Assembly: GCA_003223935.1 (NCBI GenBank)
Contig: QHXQ01000073.1
Location: 1-43,967 of the forward strand
From: Acidobacteriota bacterium
GTDB taxonomy: Bacteria > Acidobacteriota > Blastocatellia > Pyrinomonadales > Pyrinomonadaceae
Length of the DNA: 43,967 bases
Direction: 5' to 3'
Shown here: piece after piece, positions 10,641-17,410 of the stretch
How the letters are laid out: each line of letters begins with the position of its first letter
How positions within the stretch are numbered: the first letter of the stretch is position 1
Position numbers and translations under genes: made by a program
Notes under the pieces: generated by a model
Databases searched by the model: none
Told to the model about the DNA's origin: nothing
The model's input: only the letters and a program-made list of their open reading frames with translations

Positions 10641-11321
10641 TTGCGTTCCGCATCACAACTACCACAGGGGCCGGCTTCAGAGTTTAGCGGGCGACGCGCG
10701 GCGATGATCGAACGCCTGCGCGCGCATTACAGCATCCGCGACGAGCGCGTGTTGCGCGTCATGCGCGAAGTGCCGCGCCACTTCTTCGTGCCCGAAGCTC
10801 TGCGTGAACGTGCCTACGGCGATCACGCGCTGCCCATCTCCGGCAATCAAACCATCTCGCAGCCTTATATCGTCGCGCGTATGACGGAGTTGTTGGAGTT
10901 GGACGACCGAAGCCGCGTGCTTGAGATCGGCGCAGGCTCAGGCTATCAGACGGCTGTGCTCGCACGACTCGCGGCGCAGGTCTATGCGATTGAGCGCATC
11001 GGCGAACTAGCGCGCGACGCGCAGGCGCGCATACGCGAGTTGAACATCTACAACGCGACCATCAAAGCCTTCGACGGCACGCTCGGCTGGGAAGCGCACG
11101 CCCCCTACGACGCGATCCTCACAGCCGCAGGCGGCCCGGACATCCCGCAGCCGCTCCTCGCGCAATTAAAGATCGGCGGCCGGCTCGTCATCCCCATCGG
11201 CTCATCGCGCGAAGCGCAGCGCCTCATTCGCGTCTGTCGCACGGAAGCAGGCTACGAGCAGGAGGAACACGGCGCATGCGTCTTCGTCCCGCTCATCGGG
11301 CGCTACGGCTGGCAGACGTGA
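10641..11321 (+). CDS. pcm: protein-L-isoaspartate O-methyltransferase (Pcm)
   Basis: SAM-dependent methyltransferase that repairs isoaspartyl residues in aged proteins. Conserved blocks: VPRHFFVPE, AYGDHALPISGNQTISQPYIVARM, the SAM-binding loop VLEIGAGSGYQTAVLA, VYAIERI, and YDAILTAAGGPDIPQPLLAQLKIGGRLVIPIG. The start may be TTG 10641 or ATG 10704 (MIERLRAHYSIRDERVL), which is close to the usual N-terminus. It follows surE by 36 bp, so the two are probably cotranscribed. Confidence 0.93.
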   Translation: MRSASQLPQGPASEFSGRRAAMIERLRAHYSIRDERVLRVMREVPRHFFVPEALRERAYGDHALPISGNQTISQPYIVARMTELLELDDRSRVLEIGAGSGYQTAVLARLAAQVYAIERIGELARDAQARIRELNIYNATIKAFDGTLGWEAHAPYDAILTAAGGPDIPQPLLAQLKIGGRLVIPIGSSREAQRLIRVCRTEAGYEQEEHGACVFVPLIGRYGWQT

Positions 11322-11327
11322 GGCAAG

Positions 11328-11348
11328 GGTTAGAGGTCAGAGGTTGGA
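11328..11348. repeat. heptamer array between pcm and the NUDIX gene
   Basis: Three 7-bp units GGTTAGA, GGTCAGA, GGTTGGA between two convergent genes. Read on the minus strand it supplies the last residues (APTSDL) and the TAA stop (11330-11332) of the NUDIX protein. Confidence 0.7.
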
Positions 11349-11803
11349 GCGCAAGACTGACGAATTGCCCAAGCATGGCATGCGTGGAAGCAAGCCTGCT
11401 CAGCCTCAGTTAACGGCAACCAATGTAGTTCATTCTCGCCATCATGTCCCAACTTATCCATGAATTCGCCCGCGAAGAACGTCGCGCGCATTTTGTAATG
11501 CTGTTCGTCTGTCGCGGCGTAGAAGTACTGAACAGCTTCACCGAGCCTGCGAATTAGTCGCACAGTGCGTGCTAATTCCTCAGACACCTCACGTGCAACC
11601 GTAGCGTCAGGCGCTTCGCCCGGCAACGAGCCGCCACCCGGCAGAAAATATTTCTGTTGGCCCTTGACCAGCGCAACTTGACCATCGTTGATGACGACCA
11701 CGTAGGCGGCACGCCTCTCTGTGTACCGAACGTGCGGCTCTGGATAACCAAAGATGAGCGTTTTAGCCATGTTCATTTCCACTCGCCCGGCAAAGTGGCA
11801 CAA
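11330..11803 (-). CDS. NUDIX hydrolase
   Basis: Cytoplasmic hydrolase of nucleoside-diphosphate-X compounds; substrate unknown. The NUDIX box GX5EX7REUXEEXGU is recognisable as GGSLPGE-APDATVA-REVSEELA. The strand region before it (AYVVVINDGQVALVKGQQKYFLPGG) is typical. The likely start is one of the internal ATGs (MNMAKTLIFGYPEP), which has GAGTGGA upstream. It is convergent with pcm, and its C-terminal tail comes from a heptamer repeat. Confidence 0.85.
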   Translation of the reverse strand: MCHFAGRVEMNMAKTLIFGYPEPHVRYTERRAAYVVVINDGQVALVKGQQKYFLPGGGSLPGEAPDATVAREVSEELARTVRLIRRLGEAVQYFYAATDEQHYKMRATFFAGEFMDKLGHDGENELHWLPLTEAEQACFHACHAWAIRQSCAPTSDL

Positions 11804-12020
11804 GCCTTGTGATGCTTGAAAGGCAAGTGGCAGACGACGGCGAGATAAGATACATTACCAACATAGTTACTCTAAGAGCGATAGCTTGCTGAGTGACGAT
11901 TCAACCCTCGGGCCGATTAGCGCATGGGTTCGGGTTGAATTGACGAGTGGTAGGTGTGAGCTTTAACAACTTGAGGCTACGCATCGGCGCGCAGCCTCCT
12001 TCTCAATTGGAGCAGATCAT
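11804..12020. other. intergenic region with two hairpins
   Basis: Between the divergent NUDIX and DedA genes. Two inverted repeats are visible: ATTCAACCC/GGGTTGAAT at 11899-11940, and GAGGCT/AGCCTC around 11970-11997, just before the DedA ribosome-binding site. I see no clear -10/-35 pair and no RNA family I recognise. Confidence 0.4.
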
Positions 12021-12692
12021 TTGATTGGCAGACTCATCGAAATCCTCTCCGGTTTTATTGTGGCGGTAATTTCAAAGCTTGGCTACACGGGTGTCGTGTT
12101 GTTGATGGCCATCGAGTCGGCATGCATCCCTCTGCCGTCGGAAGTGATCATGCCGTTTTCGGGTTATCTGGTGCATACGGGCCGGTTCAACCTGTGGCTC
12201 GTGGCGGTGGCGGGCGCTGTCGGTTGTGTGGTCGGCTCGATGGTAGCTTACTGGGTGGGCATGTATGGCGGGCGGCCTCTGATCGAGAAGTATGGCAAGT
12301 ACGTTTTGATCTCGCGCCACGATCTCGATCTGGCTGATCGTTGGTTTGCGCGCTATGGCGAGGTGATTGTGTTTGCGAGCCGTCTGCTGCCGGTCGTGCG
12401 CACGTTCATCGCGTTTCCGGCGGGCGTGGCGCGCATGCGTGTGCCGCGCTTTATCCTCTATACGTTTCTCGGCTCGCTCCCTTGGTGTCTGGGCTTGGCT
12501 TACGTCGGGCAGGTGCTCGGCGCACAGTGGGACAAGAACGAAGCGCTCAAGGCTTGGTTTCATCGCTTCGACTTCCTGATCGGTCTCATCATCCTCGCGG
12601 GCGCAGCATGGTGGGTCTGGCGTCACCTCAAGCATGCGCGCGCCGATAAAGAGGCGACGGCAACCGAAGCGGCTTCGAGTGAACGTGCTTAG
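12021..12692 (+). CDS. DedA-family (SNARE-associated/VTT domain) membrane protein
   Basis: Integral membrane protein of the DedA family, implicated in lipid flipping (undecaprenyl phosphate or phospholipid transport) and membrane potential. Family marks: MAIESACIPLPSEVIMPFSGYL near the start, YWVGMYGGRPLIEKYGKY, and the FASRLLPVVRTFIAFPAGVARM motif with conserved arginines, followed by hydrophobic helices to about residue 205 and a charged tail. The start is TTG 12021 with GGAG upstream. Which lipid it moves cannot be told from sequence. Confidence 0.9.
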   Translation: MIGRLIEILSGFIVAVISKLGYTGVVLLMAIESACIPLPSEVIMPFSGYLVHTGRFNLWLVAVAGAVGCVVGSMVAYWVGMYGGRPLIEKYGKYVLISRHDLDLADRWFARYGEVIVFASRLLPVVRTFIAFPAGVARMRVPRFILYTFLGSLPWCLGLAYVGQVLGAQWDKNEALKAWFHRFDFLIGLIILAGAAWWVWRHLKHARADKEATATEAASSERA

Positions 12693-12746
12693 CGGATAAT
12701 TCGTGGCGCAACAGCCGGGTGAGTTCCTAGTTTGAGCTTGGGGTGG

Positions 12747-12752
12747 TATAAT
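12747..12752 (+). promoter_or_regulatory. probable -10 element upstream of the Crp/Fnr gene
   Basis: TATAAT exactly, 130 bp upstream of the regulator's start. No good -35 lies 17 bp before it (TTCCTA), so an activator or an extended element may be needed. Confidence 0.45.
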
Positions 12753-12882
12753 CCCTTCGTACTGTTTGAGCCAGTTCTTTTGAGAATTCAACACTCGACA
12801 TCGGGATGAGCCTACAGAGCCTTCTCCTTGTGCCGTCTGCTGTGTTCACCACACGCGACCGTCACTCAGGGAGATGCCCCCG

Positions 12883-13590
12883 ATGAGCAATGCACTACGC
12901 CAGCCGACTGAAAACCACATTCTCGCTACCCTGTCGCCCGAAGATTACGAACGCATTGCGCCGCATCTGGAGCCTGTCAATCTGCCTCAAGGGCAAACTC
13001 TCTATCAAGCTGGTGAGCCTATCAAGCACGTCTATTTCCCGACGAACTCGATGGTGTCCTTAGTCTCACAAATGTCTGACGGCGCGAACGTCGAAGTAGG
13101 CATCATCGGCTTTGAAGGGATGGTCGGACTTTCCTGCTTGCTCGGCGTTGATGAGTCGCCGTATGAAGCGATAGTGCAGATTCAGGACGGCGCGCTACGC
13201 ATGAGCGCGCAAACGATTAAGCGCGAGTTCAAGCGCGGCGGCGCGCTCCATGACTTGCTGCTGCGCTACACGCAATCGCTCTTGCTGATGACTTCACAAG
13301 TAGCCGCGTGCAACAGAGTGCATGGCATCGGCGAACGCTTGGCGCGCTGGCTGCTGATGAGCTACGACCGTTGCGTGTACGCTGACTTGCCGCTCACGCA
13401 TGAGTTCATCGCCACGATGCTCGGCGTGCGGCGTGCGGGCGTAACGGAAGCCGCCAGCATCCTGCAAACCGAAGGGCTGATTACATATCATCGCGGGCAC
13501 ATCACCATCAAGGACAAGCAAGGGTTGGAAGAGTTCGCTTGCGAATGCTACCAGATCATTAAAACAGAGTTCGACCATCTGCTGCATTAG
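12883..13590 (+). CDS. Crp/Fnr-family transcription regulator
   Basis: N-terminal cyclic-nucleotide-binding-like beta barrel (about residues 20-135: LPQGQTLYQAGEPIKHVYFPTNSMVSLV, EVGIIGFEGMVGLSCLLG) followed by a C-terminal winged helix (GERLARWLLMSYDR, LTHEFIATMLGVRRAGVTEAASILQTEGLI). The cAMP-contact residues of Crp and the N-terminal cysteines of Fnr are not evident, so the signal is unknown. ATG 12883 is preferred over ATG 12874 because GGGAG lies only 2 nt from the first but about 9 nt from the second. It is a single-gene unit with its own -10 element. Confidence 0.9.
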   Translation: MSNALRQPTENHILATLSPEDYERIAPHLEPVNLPQGQTLYQAGEPIKHVYFPTNSMVSLVSQMSDGANVEVGIIGFEGMVGLSCLLGVDESPYEAIVQIQDGALRMSAQTIKREFKRGGALHDLLLRYTQSLLLMTSQVAACNRVHGIGERLARWLLMSYDRCVYADLPLTHEFIATMLGVRRAGVTEAASILQTEGLITYHRGHITIKDKQGLEEFACECYQIIKTEFDHLLH

Positions 13591-13704
13591 GCAGGGTCGG
13601 CGTCCGCCGGTACTCTTCCGCCGATCCGCAAATCAGATCATTACTAATAGACGTGCTTGTTTGACAGTCCACGTTGCGCCACTTAGAATGACTATCCGAA
13701 CTTA

Positions 13705-13782
<78 letters not shown>

Positions 13783-13791
13783 TTATGATGT

Positions 13792-13830
13792 AAAGAAGCA
13801 GTGGATTGGTCAATCCACTGCTTCTTTTTT
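13792..13830 (+). terminator. intrinsic terminator after tRNA-Pro
   Basis: Perfect 17-bp arms (13792-13808 and 13811-13827) with a 2-nt loop and a T6 run at the end of the right arm. It directly follows the tRNA. Confidence 0.92.
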
Positions 13831-14084
13831 GCTGGTACGTTGAATATTCTTAGTTTCGATCTTGGCAGGTTATGAAGATTTGTAGATATTGTGGATTGGA
13901 GCAGCCCAATGAATCTTTCGGAGTTTGCAAGATCATCGCGGGCAAAATTTATCGCCGCCTCCAATGCCAAAGCTGCAAGCAGGCTGGCAAAAATGCGCGG
14001 CGCAAAAACATCAGGCAATGGCTTGATGATTATAAGAAGAGGTTAGCTTGCGAGCGTTGCAGGTTTGCGGACTTCCGAGCTTTA

Positions 14085-14229
14085 TAGCGGTTTGCGATTG
14101 AATGTAGCCGCTTCGGCAGGGCAGCCAAGTCAGAACCGCCTGCGGTAGCGGGCGGGTCTTTATGTTGACGACCCGCCCGCTACCGCAGGCGGTTCTGACA
14201 CCAGTTACACTCAATTGCAATTCGCTATA
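14085..14229 (+). mobile_element. MITE copy 1, inserted in the HNH gene
   Basis: The element has imperfect terminal inverted repeats of about 25 bp, TATAGCGGTTTGCGATTGAA at the left and the complement of TATAGCGAATTGCAATTGAG at the right, and is flanked by a TA duplication (14083-14084 and 14228-14229). It has no coding capacity. Its centre is a 72-bp palindrome (14129-14199). TA duplication suggests mobilisation by an IS630/Tc1-mariner-type transposase, none of which is in the window. A second copy of equal length lies at 36152-36296. Confidence 0.88.
14129..14199. repeat. palindromic core element, copy 1 (inside MITE 1)
   Basis: Perfect 30-bp arms (14129-14158 and 14170-14199) containing CCGCCTGCGGTAGCGGGCGG, with an 11-nt loop TTTATGTTGAC. 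Almost the same sequence recurs at 36180-36250 and, with another loop, at 26630-26721. Confidence 0.9.
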
Positions 14230-14387
14230 GAGTTCCATCATACTGATCATAGCCAGAAGGGCTTCAACGTAGCAGATATGCTGCGCCGTGGGGTATCAAT
14301 CCAAACGATAAAGCGAGAGATCGAGAAGTGCGCTGTACTGTGCTCAAACTGTCACCAGATTGAGCATTACCCAAACCGTTCTTGAGA

Positions 14388-14421
14388 TCAGAGGTTCAAA
14401 TCCTATCGCCCCGATTGCAAT
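14388..14421 (+). other. tRNA 3'-end fragment (possible attachment-site scar)
   Basis: AGAGGTTCAAATCCTATCGCCCCGA resembles the T-arm and 3' acceptor strand of a tRNA and is similar to the end of the tRNA-Pro 600 bp upstream (GTTCAAATC and CGCCCCGA are identical). No matching 5' half lies upstream. It is followed by a strong terminator, as a real tRNA gene would be. It could be a tRNA truncated by recombination or the distal attachment site of a small element that carried the HNH gene. Confidence 0.5.
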
Positions 14422-14431
14422 TGAGGAAACG

Positions 14432-14462
14432 AAAAGAGCGGGCTTCATTGGCCCGCTCTTTT
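14432..14462. terminator. bidirectional intrinsic terminator
   Basis: AAAAGAGCGGGC / GCCCGCTCTTTT with a 7-nt loop; T runs on both strands. It would end transcription from the tRNA fragment side and from the minus-strand operon that ends at 14486. Confidence 0.9.
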
Positions 14463-14485
14463 CTTGTCTGTGTCTCTCTTGCAAG

Positions 14486-15079
14486 TCAGCCGCTCCGCTT
14501 CGTCGCTTGCTGGCGCGCGTCTTTGAACATTGTCCTGATGTCCACCCAACGGCCGTCGCGTTTGACGTAAAGACGCGGCTGCGTCGGCGGATAGCGTTTG
14601 GCAAACGCGGGGTTGGCGGTGAGCAGGGGACTGATGGCGGCGCGGTCGCCTGTGGTGACGCGCCAACGGCCAGCTTCGCGCACGAGATATTGCCGCACGA
14701 CGATCTTGCCTTCGCCTTCAAATGGCGCACGCGCGCGCCCGTAAACTACAGAATCCGCCATCGCCAGATCGCCCGCCACATGCACCGCGCCGATCTCCAG
14801 ACGCTCTAGCTCATACATATTCTTCGTCCGCTCAAGCGCGCGTGTGAAACGCTCGCGCGATAGGCGACGCTGCGAAGCTGACGGCAGCACGTCGTACAAC
14901 GCATCGTAATTGCCCGTGCGCAACTGCGCGAACGCGCTCTCGATTGCGCCGCGCACGTCGCTCTCATCAGACGCCGCGCGCGCCGGTGCGACGAACACGA
15001 GCAAAGAACAGGCGAACGCGAACATTAACGCGACCGCGCCCAAGCGCGCTCTGCGTGCGAGATAACTTTTATTGCTCAT
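14486..15079 (-). CDS. secreted hypothetical protein with NTF2-like features
   Basis: Last gene of the five-gene minus-strand operon. The start at 15079 (MSNKSYLARRARL) gives a clean signal peptide, with a hydrophobic segment and the cleavage-like APARAAS. The mature part (VRGAIESAFAQLRTGNYDALYDVLPSASQRRLS..., then strands ending in RWRVTTGDRAA) resembles small alpha+beta NTF2/SnoaL-like domains, a weak fold guess. The start overlaps the stop of the gene before it, implying coupling. No catalytic motif is visible. Confidence 0.72.
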   Translation of the reverse strand: MSNKSYLARRARLGAVALMFAFACSLLVFVAPARAASDESDVRGAIESAFAQLRTGNYDALYDVLPSASQRRLSRERFTRALERTKNMYELERLEIGAVHVAGDLAMADSVVYGRARAPFEGEGKIVVRQYLVREAGRWRVTTGDRAAISPLLTANPAFAKRYPPTQPRLYVKRDGRWVDIRTMFKDARQQATKRSG

Positions 15080-15392
15080 CATCAATCTCTTCACTCTCTG
15101 CCTCTGTGGCGTCGGCTTCGATGCTGCGCGCGCGCAGCAGGTTGCGCTGATCGAGAAACCATGCGACGACGCCGAGCGTGGCCGCGACGAACGTGGCGTC
15201 CAAATGATTGCGCCAACCGAGCACGACCGCGCAGAGCAAACACAAGCCCGCCACAAGACTCCACAGGCGCTTTACGCCAAACAGCGTGTAAGTGTTCACC
15301 GGCGGCGCGAGCTTAGATGCAGCACTCGCGTCGTTGGCTTGTGCGACATCGGCGCGCGCGGTCGCATTATCTGTGTCTGGCTCGCGCAACAT
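15069..15392 (-). CDS. small membrane protein with two transmembrane helices
   Basis: 107 residues, unrecognised. An N-terminal polar tail is followed by two hydrophobic helices (LWSLVAGLCLLCAVVLGW and TFVAATLGVVAWFL) with a short HLD loop between them, and an acidic C-terminal tail (EADATEAESEEIDDEQ). It begins 2 bp after the stop of the lipoprotein gene and overlaps the next gene, so it is clearly part of the operon. Confidence 0.72.
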   Translation of the reverse strand: MLREPDTDNATARADVAQANDASAASKLAPPVNTYTLFGVKRLWSLVAGLCLLCAVVLGWRNHLDATFVAATLGVVAWFLDQRNLLRARSIEADATEAESEEIDDEQ

Positions 15393-15394
15393 GC

Positions 15395-15970
15395 TTAATT
15401 GATCGTGACGGGGATGTCGGTCTTAACGGTCGTCGGCGGAAAACACTTCTCCTCGTCGCACGCCTGCACGCGCACTTGCGCCGGCAGACTGGCTGTGCCC
15501 TTTGGCGCATCGGCGGCGGCGCGCACAGGCAACTTGATCAATGCCTCATGCTCATAGACCGCAAGCGGCTGCGGCGCGAACTGAAACTTCTTCGACACGG
15601 ACGCGGGGTACACGGGCTTGCCTGCGTTCAAGCCGTGCGCCGGTGCGACCTGAAGCTCCGTCGCAATCAGATAAGAGAAACTCGCCGGGTTGGCGTTGAT
15701 GTGATAACCGTCTGCGATCTGCAAGCGCACGCTCGCGTCTGTCGTGCCGCCGGCCTTGATCGTCAAGGCGTCGGCGCTCGCGCGCACGATCTGCGCGGGC
15801 GTCGGCTTGACGGCGGGTGTGGTGTCGTTTGTCGCGGTTGTGTTAATCGCTTCGCTTGACGCAGGTTGCGTTGAAGAATTTGAGCCGGCGCAGGCGCACA
15901 GCAGCAAGGCGCAGTAAAGGAACATGAACGTTTGTCGGCGCAAAGTTTGCTCCTTACTCTTCTTCTTCAT
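15395..15970 (-). CDS. lipoprotein with DsbD N-terminal-like domain
   Basis: The N-terminus has a lipoprotein signal (FMFLYCALLLCACAG, with a lipobox cysteine). The rest resembles the periplasmic N-terminal domain of DsbD: GYHINANPAS, PVYPASVSKKF, LAVYEHEALIKLPV and the cysteine pair VQACDEEKCFPPTT, which in DsbD passes electrons to periplasmic partners. The membrane and thioredoxin domains of DsbD are missing. The start is one of several close methionines (15979, 15973, 15970) and overlaps the end of the response regulator gene. Role: probably envelope thiol redox or binding, inferred. Confidence 0.82.
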   Translation of the reverse strand: MKKKSKEQTLRRQTFMFLYCALLLCACAGSNSSTQPASSEAINTTATNDTTPAVKPTPAQIVRASADALTIKAGGTTDASVRLQIADGYHINANPASFSYLIATELQVAPAHGLNAGKPVYPASVSKKFQFAPQPLAVYEHEALIKLPVRAAADAPKGTASLPAQVRVQACDEEKCFPPTTVKTDIPVTIN

Positions 15971-17318
15971 CATGCTCATCCGTCGCGTGCTTGCGGTCGG
16001 GGCGTCTGATGCCGAACTTTTCGAGCCGGTATTGCAGCGTACGAAACGTCAGACCGAGCAGCTTGGCCGCCTTGGTGATGTTGTAGTCGGTGCGCTCCAT
16101 CGCTTGCAGGATCAGGTTGCGCTCGAACTCCTCGAACGAGATGCCTTCGGCCGGCAGTTTGAACGCGCCTTCGGTTGCAGGCCGCGCCTCTTGCCGCACT
16201 TCGAGCGGCAAATCCTCAACCGAGATCAGATCATTTTCGGCGAGCAGGATCGCGCGCTCGATGGCCGATTCGAGTTGGCGCACGTTGCCGGGCCAAGCGT
16301 AGTCGAGCATGACGGCGCGCGCGTCGGGCGTGAGACCGCGAATCAGGCGCGAGGTGTTGCGCGTGTGCTTCTTGAGAAAATAATCAATCAACACGGGAAT
16401 GTCTTCGCGTCGTTCGCGCAAAGGGGGCACGTCAATCGAGAGGACGTTGATGCGATAGTAGAGATCATCGCGGAAGCGACCGTCGGCGACCATCGCGCGC
16501 AAATCGCGATTGGTCGCAGCGACGACGCGCACGTCAATCTTAATCGGGCGCGTGCCGCCGACGCGCCGAATCTCGCGCTCCTGCAAAGCGCGCAGCAACT
16601 TCGCCTGCATCGAGATGTCCAGTTCACCGATCTCGTCGAGGAAGAGCGTACCTTTGTCTGCGACTTCAAACAGCCCCTTCTTCTCGGCGTGCGCGCCGGT
16701 GAACGATCCCTTCTCGTGACCGAAGAGTTCCGATTCAAGTAGGTTCTCGTTGATCGCAGCGCAGTTGACGGCTTGAAACATCTCGGTCGCGCGCGGGCTT
16801 TGATTATGAATGGCGCGCGCGATCAACTCTTTGCCTGTGCCGGACTCGCCGCGAATCAAGACGGTCGAGGTTGAGCGCGCGACTTTCAAGATCATCTTCT
16901 TGACCGTCTCCATCTCAGGCGAGGCGGAGATGATCTCCGTGTCAAGCGCGTCGAGGCGTTGGAGCGCGCGGCGAATCGTCGCCAGCAGTGTGTCGCGGTC
17001 GTAAGGTTTTTCGAGATAGTCAAACGCGCCGCGCCGCAGAGCTTCTTTGGCCGAGTCAATCGAGCCGTGTGCGGTCAAGAGGATGACGATGATTGAAGAA
17101 TCGTGCGCGAGCAGCTTTTGCAGCAACTCGATGCCGTCCATGCCCGTCATCTTCAGATCGGTCAGCGCAAGATCGAAGCGCCGCTCCCGCGCCAGCCTGA
17201 GCGCCGCTTCGCCCGACGCAGCCGTCGTGATGTCGTAGCCCTCGCCCGACAGGATCATCTCCAAGATTTCTCGCTGCCCGCGCTCGTCGTCAACTACGAG
17301 TATGCTTTTGCGTGCCAT
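15954..17318 (-). CDS. NtrC-family sigma-54-dependent response regulator
   Basis: Three domains. Receiver 1-120 with phospho-acceptor Asp54 (ALTDLKMTGMDG), Thr82-region and Lys104. AAA+ domain about 135-370: Walker A GESGTGKE (157-164), the sigma-54 contact loop GSFTGA (204-209; the usual form is GAFTGA), Walker B TLFLDE (224-229) and the arginine-finger region. Fis-type helix-turn-helix at the C-terminus (NITKAAKLLGLTFRTLQYRLEKFGI), followed by an acidic tail. It must be partnered with the histidine kinase immediately upstream. It is an attractive candidate activator for the sigma-54 promoter at 7.1 kb, but this link is inference. Confidence 0.95.
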   Translation of the reverse strand: MARKSILVVDDERGQREILEMILSGEGYDITTAASGEAALRLARERRFDLALTDLKMTGMDGIELLQKLLAHDSSIIVILLTAHGSIDSAKEALRRGAFDYLEKPYDRDTLLATIRRALQRLDALDTEIISASPEMETVKKMILKVARSTSTVLIRGESGTGKELIARAIHNQSPRATEMFQAVNCAAINENLLESELFGHEKGSFTGAHAEKKGLFEVADKGTLFLDEIGELDISMQAKLLRALQEREIRRVGGTRPIKIDVRVVAATNRDLRAMVADGRFRDDLYYRINVLSIDVPPLRERREDIPVLIDYFLKKHTRNTSRLIRGLTPDARAVMLDYAWPGNVRQLESAIERAILLAENDLISVEDLPLEVRQEARPATEGAFKLPAEGISFEEFERNLILQAMERTDYNITKAAKLLGLTFRTLQYRLEKFGIRRPDRKHATDEHDEEEE

Positions 17319-17327
17319 GTGTCTCCG

Positions 17328-17410
17328 AATGATGAAGGCGGAATGATGAATGATGAATTAAAAACGAAGTGTCTGTCATTCATCATTCTGCATTCCGCCT
17401 TCATCATTTC
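17328..17410. repeat. inverted heptamer array between kinase and regulator genes
   Basis: Units AATGATG, AAGGCGG, AATGATG, AATGATG form the left half. The right half is inverted. The outer 18 bp are a perfect inverted repeat (17328-17345 and 17391-17408). The array fills the 57-bp gap and reaches into the end of the kinase gene, whose stop (17376-17378) and last residues (GNDEGGMQNDE) it encodes. A hairpin here could modulate expression of the regulator relative to the kinase. Confidence 0.85.

Larger units (their letters stand above)
13872..14385 (+). pseudogene. HNH endonuclease gene interrupted by a 145-bp MITE
   Basis: The first 71 residues (13872-14084) carry CRYCG and CQSC zinc-binding pairs and a third CERC. 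The frame then hits a TAG formed by the inserted element. Downstream of it, 14230-14385 encodes EFHHTDHSQKGFNVADML...EIEKCAVLCSNCHQIEH and a TGA, the HNH core (HH, N, H) of the same family. Removing 14085-14229 joins the two halves in frame as FRAL-EFHHTDH, giving an intact protein of 122 residues. So this is a recently broken small zinc-ribbon HNH nuclease, of the sort carried by phages and mobile elements. It lies between a tRNA and a tRNA 3' fragment. Confidence 0.85.

Noticed and set aside
11795..11811. TGGCACAAGCCTTGTG as a second sigma-54 promoter
   Set aside because: The -12 GC is replaced by GT, and the site lies over the start of a minus-strand gene facing the wrong way.
14085..14229. 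The hairpin in the HNH gene as a group I or II intron or a riboswitch
   Set aside because: Terminal inverted repeats, TA duplication and a second identical-length copy elsewhere identify a MITE; no intron core is visible.
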